Source: Cognatitamlana onchidii (GTDB lineage Bacteria > Bacteroidota > Bacteroidia > Flavobacteriales > Flavobacteriaceae). Taken from it: a stretch of 64,000 nucleotides of DNA. This document shows positions 37,601 through 46,128 of the stretch, in pieces (positions within the stretch are counted from its first letter, which is position 1; each line of letters begins with the position of its first letter). Location of the stretch: the NCBI RefSeq assembly GCF_004804355.1, contig NZ_SRWZ01000003.1:310001-374000 (forward strand), given 5' to 3'. Under the pieces are notes generated by a model. The model saw only the letters and a list, made by a program, of their open reading frames with translations, was not told the DNA's origin and did no database searches. Position numbers and translations under genes: made by a program.

Positions 37601-37843
37601 GCTCTCAAATACAATGGTTTTCCCATCATGACTCCATAGCGGATTTGTGTCGTAAGCTTCATGAATAGTAAGCCTTCTTGGGTTTTTACCGTTGACATCC
37701 GCTATCCAAATATCGCCTTGAAAATTAAAGGCCATAGACTGTCCATTTGGACTCAATGTTGGTACATTAATTAATGTAGTTTGGGCAAAATTGACTGAAG
37801 AGATAAGAAATAAAGCAGCTAGCAACTTTATTGGTGATTTCAT
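34625..37843 (-). CDS. tricorn-like S41 family protease
   Basis: A 1072-residue exported protease. A signal peptide (residues 1-20, ending NFAQ) is followed by two beta-propeller blocks made of 'SPNGQSMAFNFQGDIWI', 'SHDGKTIVFESDRYGNKDIF' and 'SPDGKKLMFSSNRNNND'-type PD40 blades (to about 540), a charged Lys/Glu linker (about 545-575), then further beta-rich sequence, a helical core, a PDZ domain (about 775-860) and the S41 catalytic domain. The nucleophile is the Ser at about 979 in 'CNESSYSNAEIF'. It belongs to the tricorn-type family that degrades oligopeptides, here in the periplasm. It is 33 bp upstream of the Nramp gene in the same orientation but functionally unrelated. Confidence 0.9.
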   Translation of the reverse strand: MKSPIKLLAALFLISSVNFAQTTLINVPTLSPNGQSMAFNFQGDIWIADVNGKNPRRLTIHEAYDTNPLWSHDGKTIVFESDRYGNKDIFTIPASGGAVKRLTYHSAHDVASDVTSKGDVLFATRRYFAQVEKESEIFILKKNSGTPTRFMDALGYHAKLSPNGKFIAFTKGRCRLEREAYQGPANRDIWLYDITNDTYKQITTFAGNDFYPQWGNDSTLYFQSSRTGRYNVHKVSISETGAKDGIITAITDFQDMGLSSYHISREGNTLVMNKGDKVFKMNLNTNSLEEVKINIHSDYRFDPIVHKTYNSNVKDIALSPNGKYVALSIRGELFIRSTNKDKKRTVNVSNSAYRDRMPTWLNDSTLLFISDRAGQNDLYVVKSSDKEESNLFKTLKHEITRITETEEDESLPVLAANGRSIAYVRGRGELIVAKIDGNANLYDETVLLNGWDTPNGVSWSPDSNWLAYSLNDLDFNREVYIHSADNSKEPVNISMHPKRDTDPVWSPDGKKLMFSSNRNNNDYDVWFTWLSKEDWEKTKQDWEEEPDEKEDSKNKKDTENIKEKASVERIKIDFENIHERQVQVTAFVGGEFGKLFSKDSETIYYTTGNGSRGNAKVSSDLFKIKWDGRDKKAVTLNDTKPKNLVVNNDKSTVYFTKSEGSLSSIDLSKDKLENLAFTAKMNIDYNGESKQIFNEAWKAIRDGFYDPDFHGQDWNKLRQVYEPLALGASTRVDFQHMINRMLGQINASHMGLYRVETREDIQKESTGLLGVELELSSGEDLRVVNVIENMPASREVSQLMQGDIIKSVNGVILSKQTNIYSLLEGTSNEKIYINVERDGVSKEIVLRPKSSNRIENYKAWVSERKRLTDLYSGGKLGYIHIQGMNWESFERFERELTAAGLGKQGIVVDVRYNGGGWTTDYLMAVLNVKQHAYTIPRGATKNLKSDHTEFVNHYPFNERLPLASWTRPSIALCNESSYSNAEIFSHAYKALGIGTLVGVPTFGAVISTGSTSLIDGSYVRMPFRGWYVKETQSNMELGPAQPDILVHNNPDDKAKGRDTQLKRAVEELLKQL

Positions 37844-37978
37844 ATTTTAAAAGTTTCGTTACATAACTCTCAAAAATACCCCTTATCTAAGCATTGAAAA
37901 ATAAAATTAATTATTCTTTAACATTTACTTTTACCTTCTAAACACAAAGCCTTGTTGCCCATTGTTTCCAGGAAAGCT

Positions 37979-39514
37979 TTACCCCAACCACCCGTCTCTA
38001 TCTAAGCTTCTGTATTGAATAGCTTCACTAATATGAGACCCATTAACTTGCGCTGAACCTTCAAGATCGGCTATGGTTCTGGACACTTTTAAAATTCTGT
38101 CGTAAGCTCTGGCTGATAGGTTTAAACGTTCCATTGCAGCTTTTAAAAGGGTTTTACTGGATTCGTCTAAAACACAGTATTCTCGAATTTGCTTAGTGTT
38201 CATTTGGGCATTATAATGTACCGATTCTGACTCTAAAAACCGTTGTGTTTGAATGTTTCTGGCTTTAATAACACGTTCTCTAATGCTAACAGAGCTTTCG
38301 CCTTTTCTGTCATCACTCAACTTATCAAAAGGTACGGGTGTTACTTCTATATGAATATCTATTCTATCTAATAAGGGCCCTGATATTTTCCCCAAATAGC
38401 GCTGCATCTCTGCAGGGCTAGAGGTAACAGGTGCATCTGGATCATTAAAATACCCTCCAGGACTGGGATTCATACTCGCTACTAACATAAAAGACGACGG
38501 ATAAGTAACTGTAAACTTAGCTCTTGAAATGGTTACTTCCCTATCCTCTAAAGGCTGTCGCATGACTTCTAAAACCTCTCGTTTAAATTCTGGCAACTCA
38601 TCTAAAAATAAAACCCCATTGTGAGACAAAGAAATCTCCCCTGGCTGTGGATAACTCCCCCCTCCTACTAAAGCCACATTCGATATGGTGTGATGCGGAC
38701 TTCGAAACGGTCGCTGAGACATTAGGCCCGTATCTTTAATACGTCCTACCACCGAGTGAATCTTTGTCGTTTCCAAAGCCTCATACAAAGTCATAGGCGG
38801 CAAAATACTCGGTAAACGTTTTGCTAGCATGGTTTTCCCTGCACCCGGAGGCCCAATCAAAATGATGTTGTGGCCTCCCGCAGCGGCGATTTCCATGCAT
38901 CGTTTTATACTCTCTTGGCCCTTTACATCGGCAAAATCAAACTCTGGAAATTCTAAATTTTTATAAAACTCCTCACGCGTATCTACAATAGTTTGTTCTA
39001 GGTGTTCTCCTTGGTCGAAAAAGTTAATCACCTGTTTTATATTCTCAACCCCATACACTTTTAGGTTATCAACAATAGCTGCCTCTTTGGCATTTTGAGC
39101 CGGCAGAATAAACCCTTTAAACCCCTCTTCTCTGGCTTTAACCGCAATAGGTAGCGCTCCTTTTATAGGTTGTAAACCTCCATCAAGCGAAAGTTCTCCC
39201 ATAATTAAATAGCTATCTAGATGTTCCGCTTTTATCTGGGCAGAAGACGCCAATATACCAATGGCCAATGTTAAATCGTATGCCGAGCCCTCCTTGCGCA
39301 AATCGGCTGGTGACATATTGATTATAATTTTTTTTCCTGGAATTCTGTAACCATTATTTTGAAGGGCAGCAGCAATTCTAAAGTTACTTTCTTTTATAGC
39401 ATTATCTGGAAGACCAACTAAGTGGTACCCTACCCCTTTATCAACATTTACTTCAACGGTAATGGTGGTAGCCTCAACACCAAAAACGGCACTACCATAA
39501 ACTTTTTTAAGCAT
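37979..39514 (-). CDS. YifB/ComM-family Mg-chelatase-like AAA+ ATPase
   Basis: A 511-residue protein. The N-terminal Lon-like domain begins 'MLKKVYGSAVFGVEATTITVEVNV' with 'GLPDNAIKES' and 'NMSPADLRKEGSAYDL'. The central AAA+ domain has Walker A 'GPPGAGKTMLAKR' and Walker B 'LFLDELPEF', plus 'LVASMNPSPGGYFN', and the C-terminal helix domain has 'LNLSARAYDRILKVSRTIADL'. ComM/YifB acts as a branch-migration helicase in natural transformation in some bacteria. In Bacteroidota the role is untested. The usual zinc-type 'CxCG' in the Mg-chelatase insert is not seen ('GGYFNDPDAP' instead), as in shorter members. Monocistronic. Confidence 0.9.
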   Translation of the reverse strand: MLKKVYGSAVFGVEATTITVEVNVDKGVGYHLVGLPDNAIKESNFRIAAALQNNGYRIPGKKIIINMSPADLRKEGSAYDLTLAIGILASSAQIKAEHLDSYLIMGELSLDGGLQPIKGALPIAVKAREEGFKGFILPAQNAKEAAIVDNLKVYGVENIKQVINFFDQGEHLEQTIVDTREEFYKNLEFPEFDFADVKGQESIKRCMEIAAAGGHNIILIGPPGAGKTMLAKRLPSILPPMTLYEALETTKIHSVVGRIKDTGLMSQRPFRSPHHTISNVALVGGGSYPQPGEISLSHNGVLFLDELPEFKREVLEVMRQPLEDREVTISRAKFTVTYPSSFMLVASMNPSPGGYFNDPDAPVTSSPAEMQRYLGKISGPLLDRIDIHIEVTPVPFDKLSDDRKGESSVSIRERVIKARNIQTQRFLESESVHYNAQMNTKQIREYCVLDESSKTLLKAAMERLNLSARAYDRILKVSRTIADLEGSAQVNGSHISEAIQYRSLDRDGWLG

Positions 39515-39564
39515 ATTCTTACTTTAAGAATTAAATGTAAGAAAAGTATTTTAAACATCTATAA

Positions 39565-39598
39565 CCAAAAAAAAGAATCCCCAAAAAAGGGGATTCTT
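39565..39598 (-). terminator. terminator after the porin gene
   Basis: Perfect 10-bp stem AAGAATCCCC (39573-39582) with GGGGATTCTT (39589-39598), loop of six A. On the minus strand it is followed by a run of T. It ends the porin gene and isolates it from yifB. Confidence 0.9.
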
Positions 39599-39624
39599 AA
39601 AATCTTGAAATATGTTTTTTATGA

Positions 39625-40911
39625 CTATTTACTTGCCGTGTTTAAAAACTTAGGTTTAATTAACAACTGTACCCAAGCCCAGTTTTGTACATCGGCGGCA
39701 TCAGCTTTAGCAACACCTTTTAGCTCGTACATACCATCGCTAGCGAACATTTGAGAGTAACCTATTTTTAAACCATAGCCTTTAAACTTCTTTGAGAATA
39801 CTAAATCAACCTCAGTACCTAAAGACTTCTCACCACTTGGCAATTCTTTTTCGGCACTAAAGTTAAGTACTTTAGCCATTAAGCTTGTAGTTTCTCCTAA
39901 CTTGAAATTCGCCCCTACATGAACATCAAATAAACCAACACTGTTGGCATGGTTACCTACGTAGAAATAATCCATGAAACCATTAAACTTGTGGTTGGTT
40001 CCATATAATGGGAAAAATGCTCCTGTTTCGTCTGTATTCGTTTTATCGTTACCACTAATAATTTCAAGACCAGCTCCTAAACCAACTTTTGAAGATACTT
40101 TATACCCTAAGTCTAAACCTAGTAAGTAAGCGCCTTTCACATCTTTGTAAGATGTACCGTATATAGCCTTACCTGTTTGCATATAGGCATTAAGTGCTGC
40201 ACTGAATGCATTTTTACCAAATTTTAAATGCGTCCCTAAGGTTTGTAAATTAGCAACATCGCCTAAACCAGCAGCCGCATTTTGAAAACCATTATTCATT
40301 AACAATACACTTCCTGAGAAGTTCTCCCATGCATTTGAAGCATGCACCATTTGCATCGTTTTATACGAAAAGAATCCTGAAGTATTATAAGCATTTCCTT
40401 CAGATATAAATCCTGTTGGGTGCGAATAATCTTGATTCCATGCTAGAGCAATATCTAATGCAAACTTATCCTTTTTATATTTGATAAGACCTGCATCATG
40501 GTTTCTTGCTTGTTGCGCCCAATCGAGACCACCTAATATACGCTGATCATCATACGATAATACTTGACGACCAAGTTTTGTGGACCAACCAGAACCTAAC
40601 TGTAGCTCTGCCCAGGCTTGAAAAATTGCGAAAGAATTGTTTTGATCCCAAGGTAGAATTTGTCTGTTTTCACCCCATACCATAACATCTTGAAAACTTA
40701 TATATACTTTGTAAGTTTCGGTGGCATATCCTGCATTTAATCTAGCCCTAGTAGAAATACCAAACCCAGGTTCGGCATTAGCTGGTATTAAGGATCCAAA
40801 TCCATGGCGATATTCTGTTCTCGGTTTAAATTCTCCATCTAGAGTAAACTGTGCATGAGCAAATTTTAGACACACCAGTAATAATCCTAATATTACATAT
40901 TGTTTTTTCAT
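39625..40911 (-). CDS. outer-membrane beta-barrel porin (alginate-export-like fold), nitrate-cluster linked
   Basis: A 428-residue protein with a signal peptide (to 'AHAQ') and a body of alternating amphipathic strands ending in a terminal strand, as in outer-membrane barrels. The N-terminal 'FTLDGEFKPRTEYRHGFGSL' and 'TRARLNAGYATETYKVYISFQDVMVWGE' are typical of the alginate_exp (PF13372) family. It lies downstream of and in the same orientation as the nitrate-type ABC importer genes, so it may admit nitrate or another anion through the outer membrane; this is inference. A TATATTTG box 70 bp upstream suggests its own promoter. Confidence 0.82.
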   Translation of the reverse strand: MKKQYVILGLLLVCLKFAHAQFTLDGEFKPRTEYRHGFGSLIPANAEPGFGISTRARLNAGYATETYKVYISFQDVMVWGENRQILPWDQNNSFAIFQAWAELQLGSGWSTKLGRQVLSYDDQRILGGLDWAQQARNHDAGLIKYKKDKFALDIALAWNQDYSHPTGFISEGNAYNTSGFFSYKTMQMVHASNAWENFSGSVLLMNNGFQNAAAGLGDVANLQTLGTHLKFGKNAFSAALNAYMQTGKAIYGTSYKDVKGAYLLGLDLGYKVSSKVGLGAGLEIISGNDKTNTDETGAFFPLYGTNHKFNGFMDYFYVGNHANSVGLFDVHVGANFKLGETTSLMAKVLNFSAEKELPSGEKSLGTEVDLVFSKKFKGYGLKIGYSQMFASDGMYELKGVAKADAADVQNWAWVQLLIKPKFLNTASK

Positions 40912-40982
40912 ACGTTCTTGTTTTTAAATTTGATTGTTTTGAGTTTTTATTTTGAATTAAGTTTTTAAAAAGTAAGTCTTGG

Positions 40983-40990
40983 CAAATATA
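40983..40990 (-). promoter_or_regulatory. candidate -7 box of the porin gene
   Basis: The minus strand reads TATATTTG, 72 bp before the start codon. A partial TAAGT half-site similar to the palindrome upstream of the ABC importer lies just upstream, but the second half is missing. Confidence 0.45.
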
Positions 40991-41062
40991 AAACGACAAA
41001 AAGGTCTTATTTATGACTTATCTCATATTTTTTTGCTGTCTTTGCAGGCTTTAATTTATGTT

Positions 41063-41887
41063 TTAGTGTTCTAAAAAGTCAATTAAATGTTTTCTGTATT
41101 TATAGTAATCGTCGTGTTCTAATACGGCTTTTCGTGTTCTAGGTCTTTCAAAATCAATCTCAAGAACATCACCAATTTTGGCACGAGGTCCGCTGGTCAT
41201 CATCACCACGCGATCGGCTAAAAATATAGCCTCATCCACATCATGGGTAATCATCACGGCTGTAATTTTTTCTTTGTTCCAAATCTCTATTAAAATATCT
41301 TGTAACTCACCTCTGGTTAAAGAATCTAACATTCCAAAAGGCTCATCTAATAACAGTACTTTAGGCTTTATGGCAAAGGCTCTAGCAATACCTACACGTT
41401 GTTGCATCCCTTGAGATAAGTCGGCAGCACGCTTATCAAAAGCATCTTCCAAACCTACCTTTTGTAAATAGTATTTTGCAATATCATTACGTTGTGCTTT
41501 GGTAGCATCTGGGAATACTTGGTTAACCCCTAATAACACATTTTGTAAAGCGGTCATCCATGGCATTAAACTAGGTGCCTGAAAAATAACACCTCTATCT
41601 GGCCCAGGGCCTTTAATGTGTTTTCCCAATACCGAAATATGGCCTCCAGAAATTTCATTAAGTCCCGCTATCATAGACAGCATGGTTGTTTTACCGCATC
41701 CAGAATGCCCTATAATAGTAACAAATTCTTCCTTTCTTATTTGAAGATTCAAATCTTCAAGTACCACATAGTCACCTTTGGGTGTAGGATACACTTTCTT
41801 TAATTTCTTTAAATCCAGCATCACTTCGTTTGAAGGAAAAATGCCGTTATGCGTTGCATTAGTGGTTTCTTTTATAATTGTACTCAT
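41063..41887 (-). CDS. nrtD: nitrate-type ABC transporter ATP-binding protein (NrtD-like)
   Basis: A 274-residue ABC ATPase: Walker A 'GHSGCGKTTMLSMIAG', Q-loop 'FQAPSLMPWMTALQNVLLG', signature 'LSQGMQQRVGIARAFA', Walker B 'VLLLDEPFGMLDSLTR', switch His 'MITHDVDEAIFLADRVVMMT'. This matches the nitrate/sulfonate/taurine importer ATPases (NrtD class). With a second ATPase 11 bp upstream, the pair mirrors the NrtC/NrtD arrangement, but neither carries the solute-binding C-terminal extension of cyanobacterial NrtC. It should work at the inner membrane with the permease and lipoprotein encoded upstream. Confidence 0.88.
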   Translation of the reverse strand: MSTIIKETTNATHNGIFPSNEVMLDLKKLKKVYPTPKGDYVVLEDLNLQIRKEEFVTIIGHSGCGKTTMLSMIAGLNEISGGHISVLGKHIKGPGPDRGVIFQAPSLMPWMTALQNVLLGVNQVFPDATKAQRNDIAKYYLQKVGLEDAFDKRAADLSQGMQQRVGIARAFAIKPKVLLLDEPFGMLDSLTRGELQDILIEIWNKEKITAVMITHDVDEAIFLADRVVMMTSGPRAKIGDVLEIDFERPRTRKAVLEHDDYYKYRKHLIDFLEH

Positions 41888-41898
41888 GGTTTCGGCTT

Positions 41899-42744
41899 TT
41901 AAAACTGGTTAACAAAATCTTTTGGCGTTAAATCTGGAAGCACAATTTCTTCTCTGGCTTTCGATTTCCGTTCATCTCCAATATCCATTAAATACTCAAT
42001 AATAGCATTTCTTGTTTCTTTAAAATTGGCATTATCATTCAGCTCGGTTTTATCACGAGGGCGTTCAATATCAATTTTAAATTCTGGCCCGAGGGTTGCA
42101 TTTGGTCCTGGACGTAATGGAATAATGCGGTCTGCCATATAAATACCTTCATCAACATCATTGGTAATCAATAGCGCGGTACGCTTATCTTTACCCCAAA
42201 TATTTAAAATTTGATCTTGAAGGGTTCCCCTTGTTAAGGCATCTAAAGCACCTAAAGGCTCATCCATAATAATCATATCTGGCTTCATAGATAAAGCTCT
42301 TGCAACCGCAACACGCTGTCTCATGCCTCCTGATAATTCTTTTGGTAACTTATTAATAGCAGGTGTTAAACCAACCATGTCTATATAATGCGCCGCTTTA
42401 CGCTTATAAACCGCTTTTTCTCGTTTTGGAAACGCCTCTTTAACAGCCATCATAACATTTTGCTCTACCGTTAACCAAGGTAGCAATGAATAATTTTGAA
42501 AAATCACACCGCGTTCATGACTTGTACCTTGCACGGGCTTCCCTTTAAACAATACCTCTCCCTTAGTTGGTTCTAACAAACCATTTATTAAGTTTACCAA
42601 AGTTGTTTTTCCACTTCCAGTAAAACCTACAATAGCTACAAACTCCCCTTCTTCTATTGATAAATTAATGTTTGAAAGCACTTCGGATTCGTCGTCTCCT
42701 TGTCCGTAAGTTTTATATACGTTATTTAATTCTAAATATGCCAT
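41899..42744 (-). CDS. nrtC: nitrate-type ABC transporter ATP-binding protein (NrtC-like, no regulatory domain)
   Basis: A 281-residue ABC ATPase: Walker A 'GFTGSGKTTLVNLING', Q-loop 'FQNYSLLPWLTVEQNVMMA', signature 'LSGGMRQRVAVARALS', Walker B 'MIIMDEPLGALDALTR'. The usual switch histidine 'THD' reads 'LITNDVDEGIYMAD', with Asn in place of His, which suggests a non-consensus ATP site in the heterodimer. It lacks the C-terminal solute-binding domain of cyanobacterial NrtC. Spacing to the second ATPase is 11 bp. Confidence 0.85.
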   Translation of the reverse strand: MAYLELNNVYKTYGQGDDESEVLSNINLSIEEGEFVAIVGFTGSGKTTLVNLINGLLEPTKGEVLFKGKPVQGTSHERGVIFQNYSLLPWLTVEQNVMMAVKEAFPKREKAVYKRKAAHYIDMVGLTPAINKLPKELSGGMRQRVAVARALSMKPDMIIMDEPLGALDALTRGTLQDQILNIWGKDKRTALLITNDVDEGIYMADRIIPLRPGPNATLGPEFKIDIERPRDKTELNDNANFKETRNAIIEYLMDIGDERKSKAREEIVLPDLTPKDFVNQF

Positions 42745-42833
42745 TTTGTTAGTGTTTATGCGTTCATTCGTTTAACTGTTTAATCGTAGTTTTCGATTAC
42801 ACGATTTCAACAAATCAACAATTCAACATTTAG

Positions 42834-43940
42834 TTATATCGCATCTGTTTTTTCAAAAGACACTGCATTTTGAATAGTTAACATCAATCGGTCTAACAAG
42901 AAACCTATAATACCTATTACAAACATGGCAACTATAATTTTTGCATTGGAGTCGTTAGCTCCGTTTTGGAATTCTTCCCAAACAAACAACCCTAAACCAG
43001 GACTCTGTGCTAAAAGTTCGATAGCAATAAGTACCATCCAGGCTACAGATAATGTAATTTTTAAACCTGTAAAAATTAATGGTAAAGACGATGGTAATAC
43101 AACCTTAAATACTTTTTGAAAAGGCCCTAACTTTAAAACCTTAGCAACATTAATATAATCTTTATCTACCGTTGAAACCCCCATGGATGTGTTAACCAAT
43201 GTGGCCCACATAGAACACAAACCAACAGCTATAAACGAAATGGTAAATGAACTATCTTCACTAGAATCAATCAACAACGTTTTTACAATCATAAACACTA
43301 ATAAGTACCAAACTACAGGCGATACAGGCTTAAAAATTTGAATAAACCAGTTAAACGCACTTTTAAGCGTTGGACTCAATCCTATAAAAATACCAAGTGG
43401 CACGGCAATCAATAAGGCTAAAAAGAATCCTGCAAATACGGTTTTTAAACTTCTAAAGATTTGATCAACAAACGAAGGTCTACCCGTATAAACAATAGGA
43501 TCTTTACCCTCTGCAACTCTTTTTTCGTTTAATGCAGCCGTTTTTTCAGCAAAAGCAGCTTTATCGGCACTAATTAAGGCATGATCATTTAATAAAGATT
43601 GAAACGATGCCCAAACTTGTGATGGAGAAGGTAAGGTATTGGGTTGACAGCTAATATCTCCCGAAGCTATACAAGCAGCCATTTCATCGGCAGCAGCTTG
43701 CCCCTGCTCTGTAAGCGCTTTGTTAATTTTAAAGTCTGCTTCCGTATTGTAAAGCGTTCTTGCACCTAAATGCCATAATCCAATAAATAATAGAACGGAA
43801 CCAATAGGTACAATAATTTTTCGCAGGAAGTTTTTGTAATCTTCCTTTCCTAGCTTCCCAGTAAATAGGTCTTTAAATGTGCTTAAAAAACCTAAGCCCA
43901 TAAATTTGCTTACTTTTCCTAATGTGACACTTTGCTTCAT
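42834..43940 (-). CDS. nrtB: nitrate-type ABC transporter permease (NrtB-like)
   Basis: A 368-residue inner-membrane permease. After a first TM (about residues 40-58) there is a large periplasmic loop (about 65-160) with two Cys in 'MAACIASGDISCQPN', then the BPD_transp_1 core with 'LALLIAVPLGIFIGLSP' and 'GLKITLSVAWMVLIAIELLAQSPGLG' (EAA loop). Similar permeases in nitrate, bicarbonate and sulfonate systems are shorter; the loop insertion is a Bacteroidota-style feature. Nitrate specificity rests on the binding protein and the Nap/globin context. Confidence 0.85.
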   Translation of the reverse strand: MKQSVTLGKVSKFMGLGFLSTFKDLFTGKLGKEDYKNFLRKIIVPIGSVLLFIGLWHLGARTLYNTEADFKINKALTEQGQAAADEMAACIASGDISCQPNTLPSPSQVWASFQSLLNDHALISADKAAFAEKTAALNEKRVAEGKDPIVYTGRPSFVDQIFRSLKTVFAGFFLALLIAVPLGIFIGLSPTLKSAFNWFIQIFKPVSPVVWYLLVFMIVKTLLIDSSEDSSFTISFIAVGLCSMWATLVNTSMGVSTVDKDYINVAKVLKLGPFQKVFKVVLPSSLPLIFTGLKITLSVAWMVLIAIELLAQSPGLGLFVWEEFQNGANDSNAKIIVAMFVIGIIGFLLDRLMLTIQNAVSFEKTDAI

Positions 43941-43977
43941 AATTCTTTATTTAAATAGTGTTTAGTGTTTTGTGTTT

Positions 43978-44016
43978 ACTTTTGTCATGCTGAAACTAGT
44001 TCAGCATGACAAAAGT
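43978..44016. repeat. perfect 17-bp inverted repeat between nrtA-like and nrtB-like genes
   Basis: ACTTTTGTCATGCTGAA (43978-43994) pairs perfectly with its complement at 44000-44016 around a 5-nt loop (actag). It lies between the binding-protein stop and the permease start. It has a 'TCATGCTGAA' core of the type found as a dispersed palindrome in Bacteroidota genomes. In mRNA it would form a strong hairpin that could set the ratio of binding protein to permease. Confidence 0.85.
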
Positions 44017-44025
44017 CTTTGTTGT

Positions 44026-45420
44026 TTATTGCACAGCTTGGTCTTTGTTACCAATTTTAAAACTGTTAATGTATCCTATCGGATCTTTAGCATCGTAAGT
44101 CGTACCGTCAATGAAATCGGCAGTTGCAGGCTTGTATCCATCGGTAGTTGGGATATCGCTTGCAGGAATGTTTCCTTCTTCCACTAATAACTTAGCTGCT
44201 TTTGTCCAGATATCAGGTCTGTAAATATCTTTGATAGTGTTTGCATACCAATCTGCTGGCTTAGCCTCAGGAATTTGTCCCCATCTTCTCATTTGAGTTA
44301 AGAACCAGATCCCATCAGAATAGAACGGGTATGTTGCATTGTACTTGTAGAATACGTTAAAGTCTGGCATTTCTCTTTTATCACCTTTCTCAAATTCAAA
44401 CGTACCAGTCATTGAGTTTGCTAATACCGCTTCATCAGCACCTACATATTGAGACATTGATAAGATTTTTACAGCTTCAGCTCTGTTTCCTGGCTCATCT
44501 AACCATTTACCAGCTCTAATTAATGCTTTAGTAACCGCAACAGCTGTGTTAGGGTATTGCTCCACAAATTTCTTTGTCATTACAAATACTTTCTCTGGGT
44601 TGTTCTTCCAGATATCGTAGTTGGTAGTAACAGGTACACCAATACCTTTAAAAACCGCTTGTTGGTTCCATGGTTCACCTACACAGTATCCATAAATAGT
44701 TCCTGCTTCAAGTGTAGCTGGCATTTGTGGCGGAGGTGTTACAGATAATAAAACTTCAGCATCAATTTGTCCTTGTACGTTTTCAGCAGTATACATGCCT
44801 GGATGAATTCCAGCCGCCGCTAACCAATATCTAATTTCGTAGTTATGCGTAGATACAGGAAATACCATACCCATTTTAAAGGCTTTACCAGAGTTTTTAT
44901 AATCTTCAATTACAGGTTTTAAAGCCTCAGCTTTAATAGGGTGTACAGGCTTACCATCGGCACCTTTTGGTACATTTGGCTTCATTTTAGACCATACATC
45001 ATTGGATACCGTAATACCATTACCATTTAAATCCATTGAGAATGGTGTTACTAACTCTGCTTGTCGACCAAACCCTGCTCCTGCAGCAATTGGTTGACCT
45101 GCTAACATATGGGAACCATCTAACTGACCATCAATAACGCGGTCTAATACATTTTTCCAGTTTGATTGTGCTTCAACAGAAACAAATAAGCCTTCATCTT
45201 CAAAAAATCCTTTTTCTTTAGCAATGGCTAAAGGTGCCATATCTGTTAATTTGATAAAACCAAATGTTAATTGTGGCTTTTCAATTTCTAAGGTCTTTGT
45301 TGTAGAAGTTTCAGCAGCTGTGTTTTCAGCTATGGTTGTTTTCTTCTCTTTACCACCACAAGCAAATAATACTGCTGCTACGGGTAACATCCAAGTTGTT
45401 CTTTTTAATAGAGCTTTCAT
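44026..45420 (-). CDS. nrtA: nitrate-type ABC transporter substrate-binding lipoprotein (NrtA-like)
   Basis: A 464-residue lipoprotein (signal ending 'LFACGG', Cys21). The solute-binding domain follows NrtA/CmpA: '[28 protein letters not shown]', '[25 protein letters not shown]', '[13 protein letters not shown]' and '[25 protein letters not shown]'. The Trp, Gln and Gly residues that line the nitrate pocket appear to be present. It leads the importer operon and is preceded by the 16-bp palindrome shared with the globin operon and the FNR-like gene. Alternatives are bicarbonate or sulfonate binding; nitrate is favoured by context. Confidence 0.88.
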   Translation of the reverse strand: MKALLKRTTWMLPVAAVLFACGGKEKKTTIAENTAAETSTTKTLEIEKPQLTFGFIKLTDMAPLAIAKEKGFFEDEGLFVSVEAQSNWKNVLDRVIDGQLDGSHMLAGQPIAAGAGFGRQAELVTPFSMDLNGNGITVSNDVWSKMKPNVPKGADGKPVHPIKAEALKPVIEDYKNSGKAFKMGMVFPVSTHNYEIRYWLAAAGIHPGMYTAENVQGQIDAEVLLSVTPPPQMPATLEAGTIYGYCVGEPWNQQAVFKGIGVPVTTNYDIWKNNPEKVFVMTKKFVEQYPNTAVAVTKALIRAGKWLDEPGNRAEAVKILSMSQYVGADEAVLANSMTGTFEFEKGDKREMPDFNVFYKYNATYPFYSDGIWFLTQMRRWGQIPEAKPADWYANTIKDIYRPDIWTKAAKLLVEEGNIPASDIPTTDGYKPATADFIDGTTYDAKDPIGYINSFKIGNKDQAVQ

Positions 45421-45544
45421 GAGTTTGTTTTTAATGATTTTTAATTGTCACATGTAACCTTTAATGATTAAACTAATATTTAAACTTCGCTTAAATGATT
45501 ATTTTAATCCTGTCGGTTTCATTATTTATGTTTTAATTATTAAC

Positions 45545-45560
45545 TAAGTATTAATACTTA
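45545..45560. promoter_or_regulatory. 16-bp palindromic operator TAAGTATTAATACTTA (nrtA)
   Basis: A perfect palindrome, identical to the one upstream of the globin gene. A TATATTTG box (45569-45576 on the minus strand) lies 8 bp upstream of it, so the palindrome would fall just around or after the transcription start, as expected for a repressor site. Centre 132 bp before the nrtA start. Confidence 0.7.
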
Positions 45561-45568
45561 TTTTGAAG

Positions 45569-45576
45569 CAAATATA
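45569..45576 (-). promoter_or_regulatory. candidate -7 box of the nrtA operon
   Basis: The minus strand reads TATATTTG, matching TAnnTTTG. Spacing of 8 bp to the palindrome resembles the 7 bp at the globin promoter. No clear -33 TTTG. Confidence 0.5.
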
Positions 45577-45637
45577 TAAGTAGTATTAGTTTTAGCTTAT
45601 GGAGATACCCATATATAAACCTCTTTTTAATCCATAA

Positions 45638-45663
45638 AAAAACCTGCACAATTACAGGTTTTT
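45638..45663. terminator. hairpin terminator upstream of the nrtA promoter
   Basis: Stem AAAAACCTG (45638-45646) with CAGGTTTTT (45655-45663), 8-nt loop, T/A runs on both sides. It lies about 470 bp after the DUF3883 stop and may insulate the importer from the defence-like cassette, or be left from an older neighbour. Confidence 0.75.
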
Positions 45664-46128
45664 ATTGTAAATTACTGGTTTTAAGACTACTAACTCATAA
45701 AATCACACTGTTTACATTACGTAAATCACTACGTATAAACAGGTGTTTGTTAATAACATTTTACGTATGTTTTACTTAGAACAGATAAGTTTGAACAGGA
45801 AAGTGTGGGTTTGAGGATGAAAGATACGTAGATTTCTCAATCTATATCAGCATGGTAAGCTTTTGGTTTGAAACGTTATAAGTTTGTTAACGCTACGTTT
45901 ATCGGTCTTGTATATGAAAAGTAGCGGGTTTTTAGCACGAACTTTTCGGTTTATAACTGATCTTAAATTTATAAAATTCGTTTTCGTTTAAGCACTTTAA
46001 CCGCTATTTTTATTCGTTGTTGTGTTTTCGTACTTTATTTCTGTTCTGTTTGTTGCGTTGGCAAAGACATACTCTTTTGCAATTTTGGCTTGTGTGTAGG
46101 TTGAAGCGAATTGCATATGTGTATGGCT

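Larger units (their letters stand above)
45421..46128. other. regulatory and border region between importer and defence-like cassette
   Basis: About 700 bp without a gene. It contains the nrtA palindrome, a candidate -7 box, a hairpin terminator at 45638-45663, an imperfect inverted repeat around 45705-45744 enclosing a TTACGTAA palindrome, and a G/T-rich stretch (about 45960-46130) with 'tgcgttggcaaagac' that looks like a mobile cassette border. Confidence 0.5.

Noticed and set aside
40991-41045. A further copy of the TAAGTA-N4-TACTTA palindrome upstream of the porin gene
   Set aside because: Only one half-site (TAAGT) is present; the other half reads ATAAGA, so it does not qualify as the same operator.
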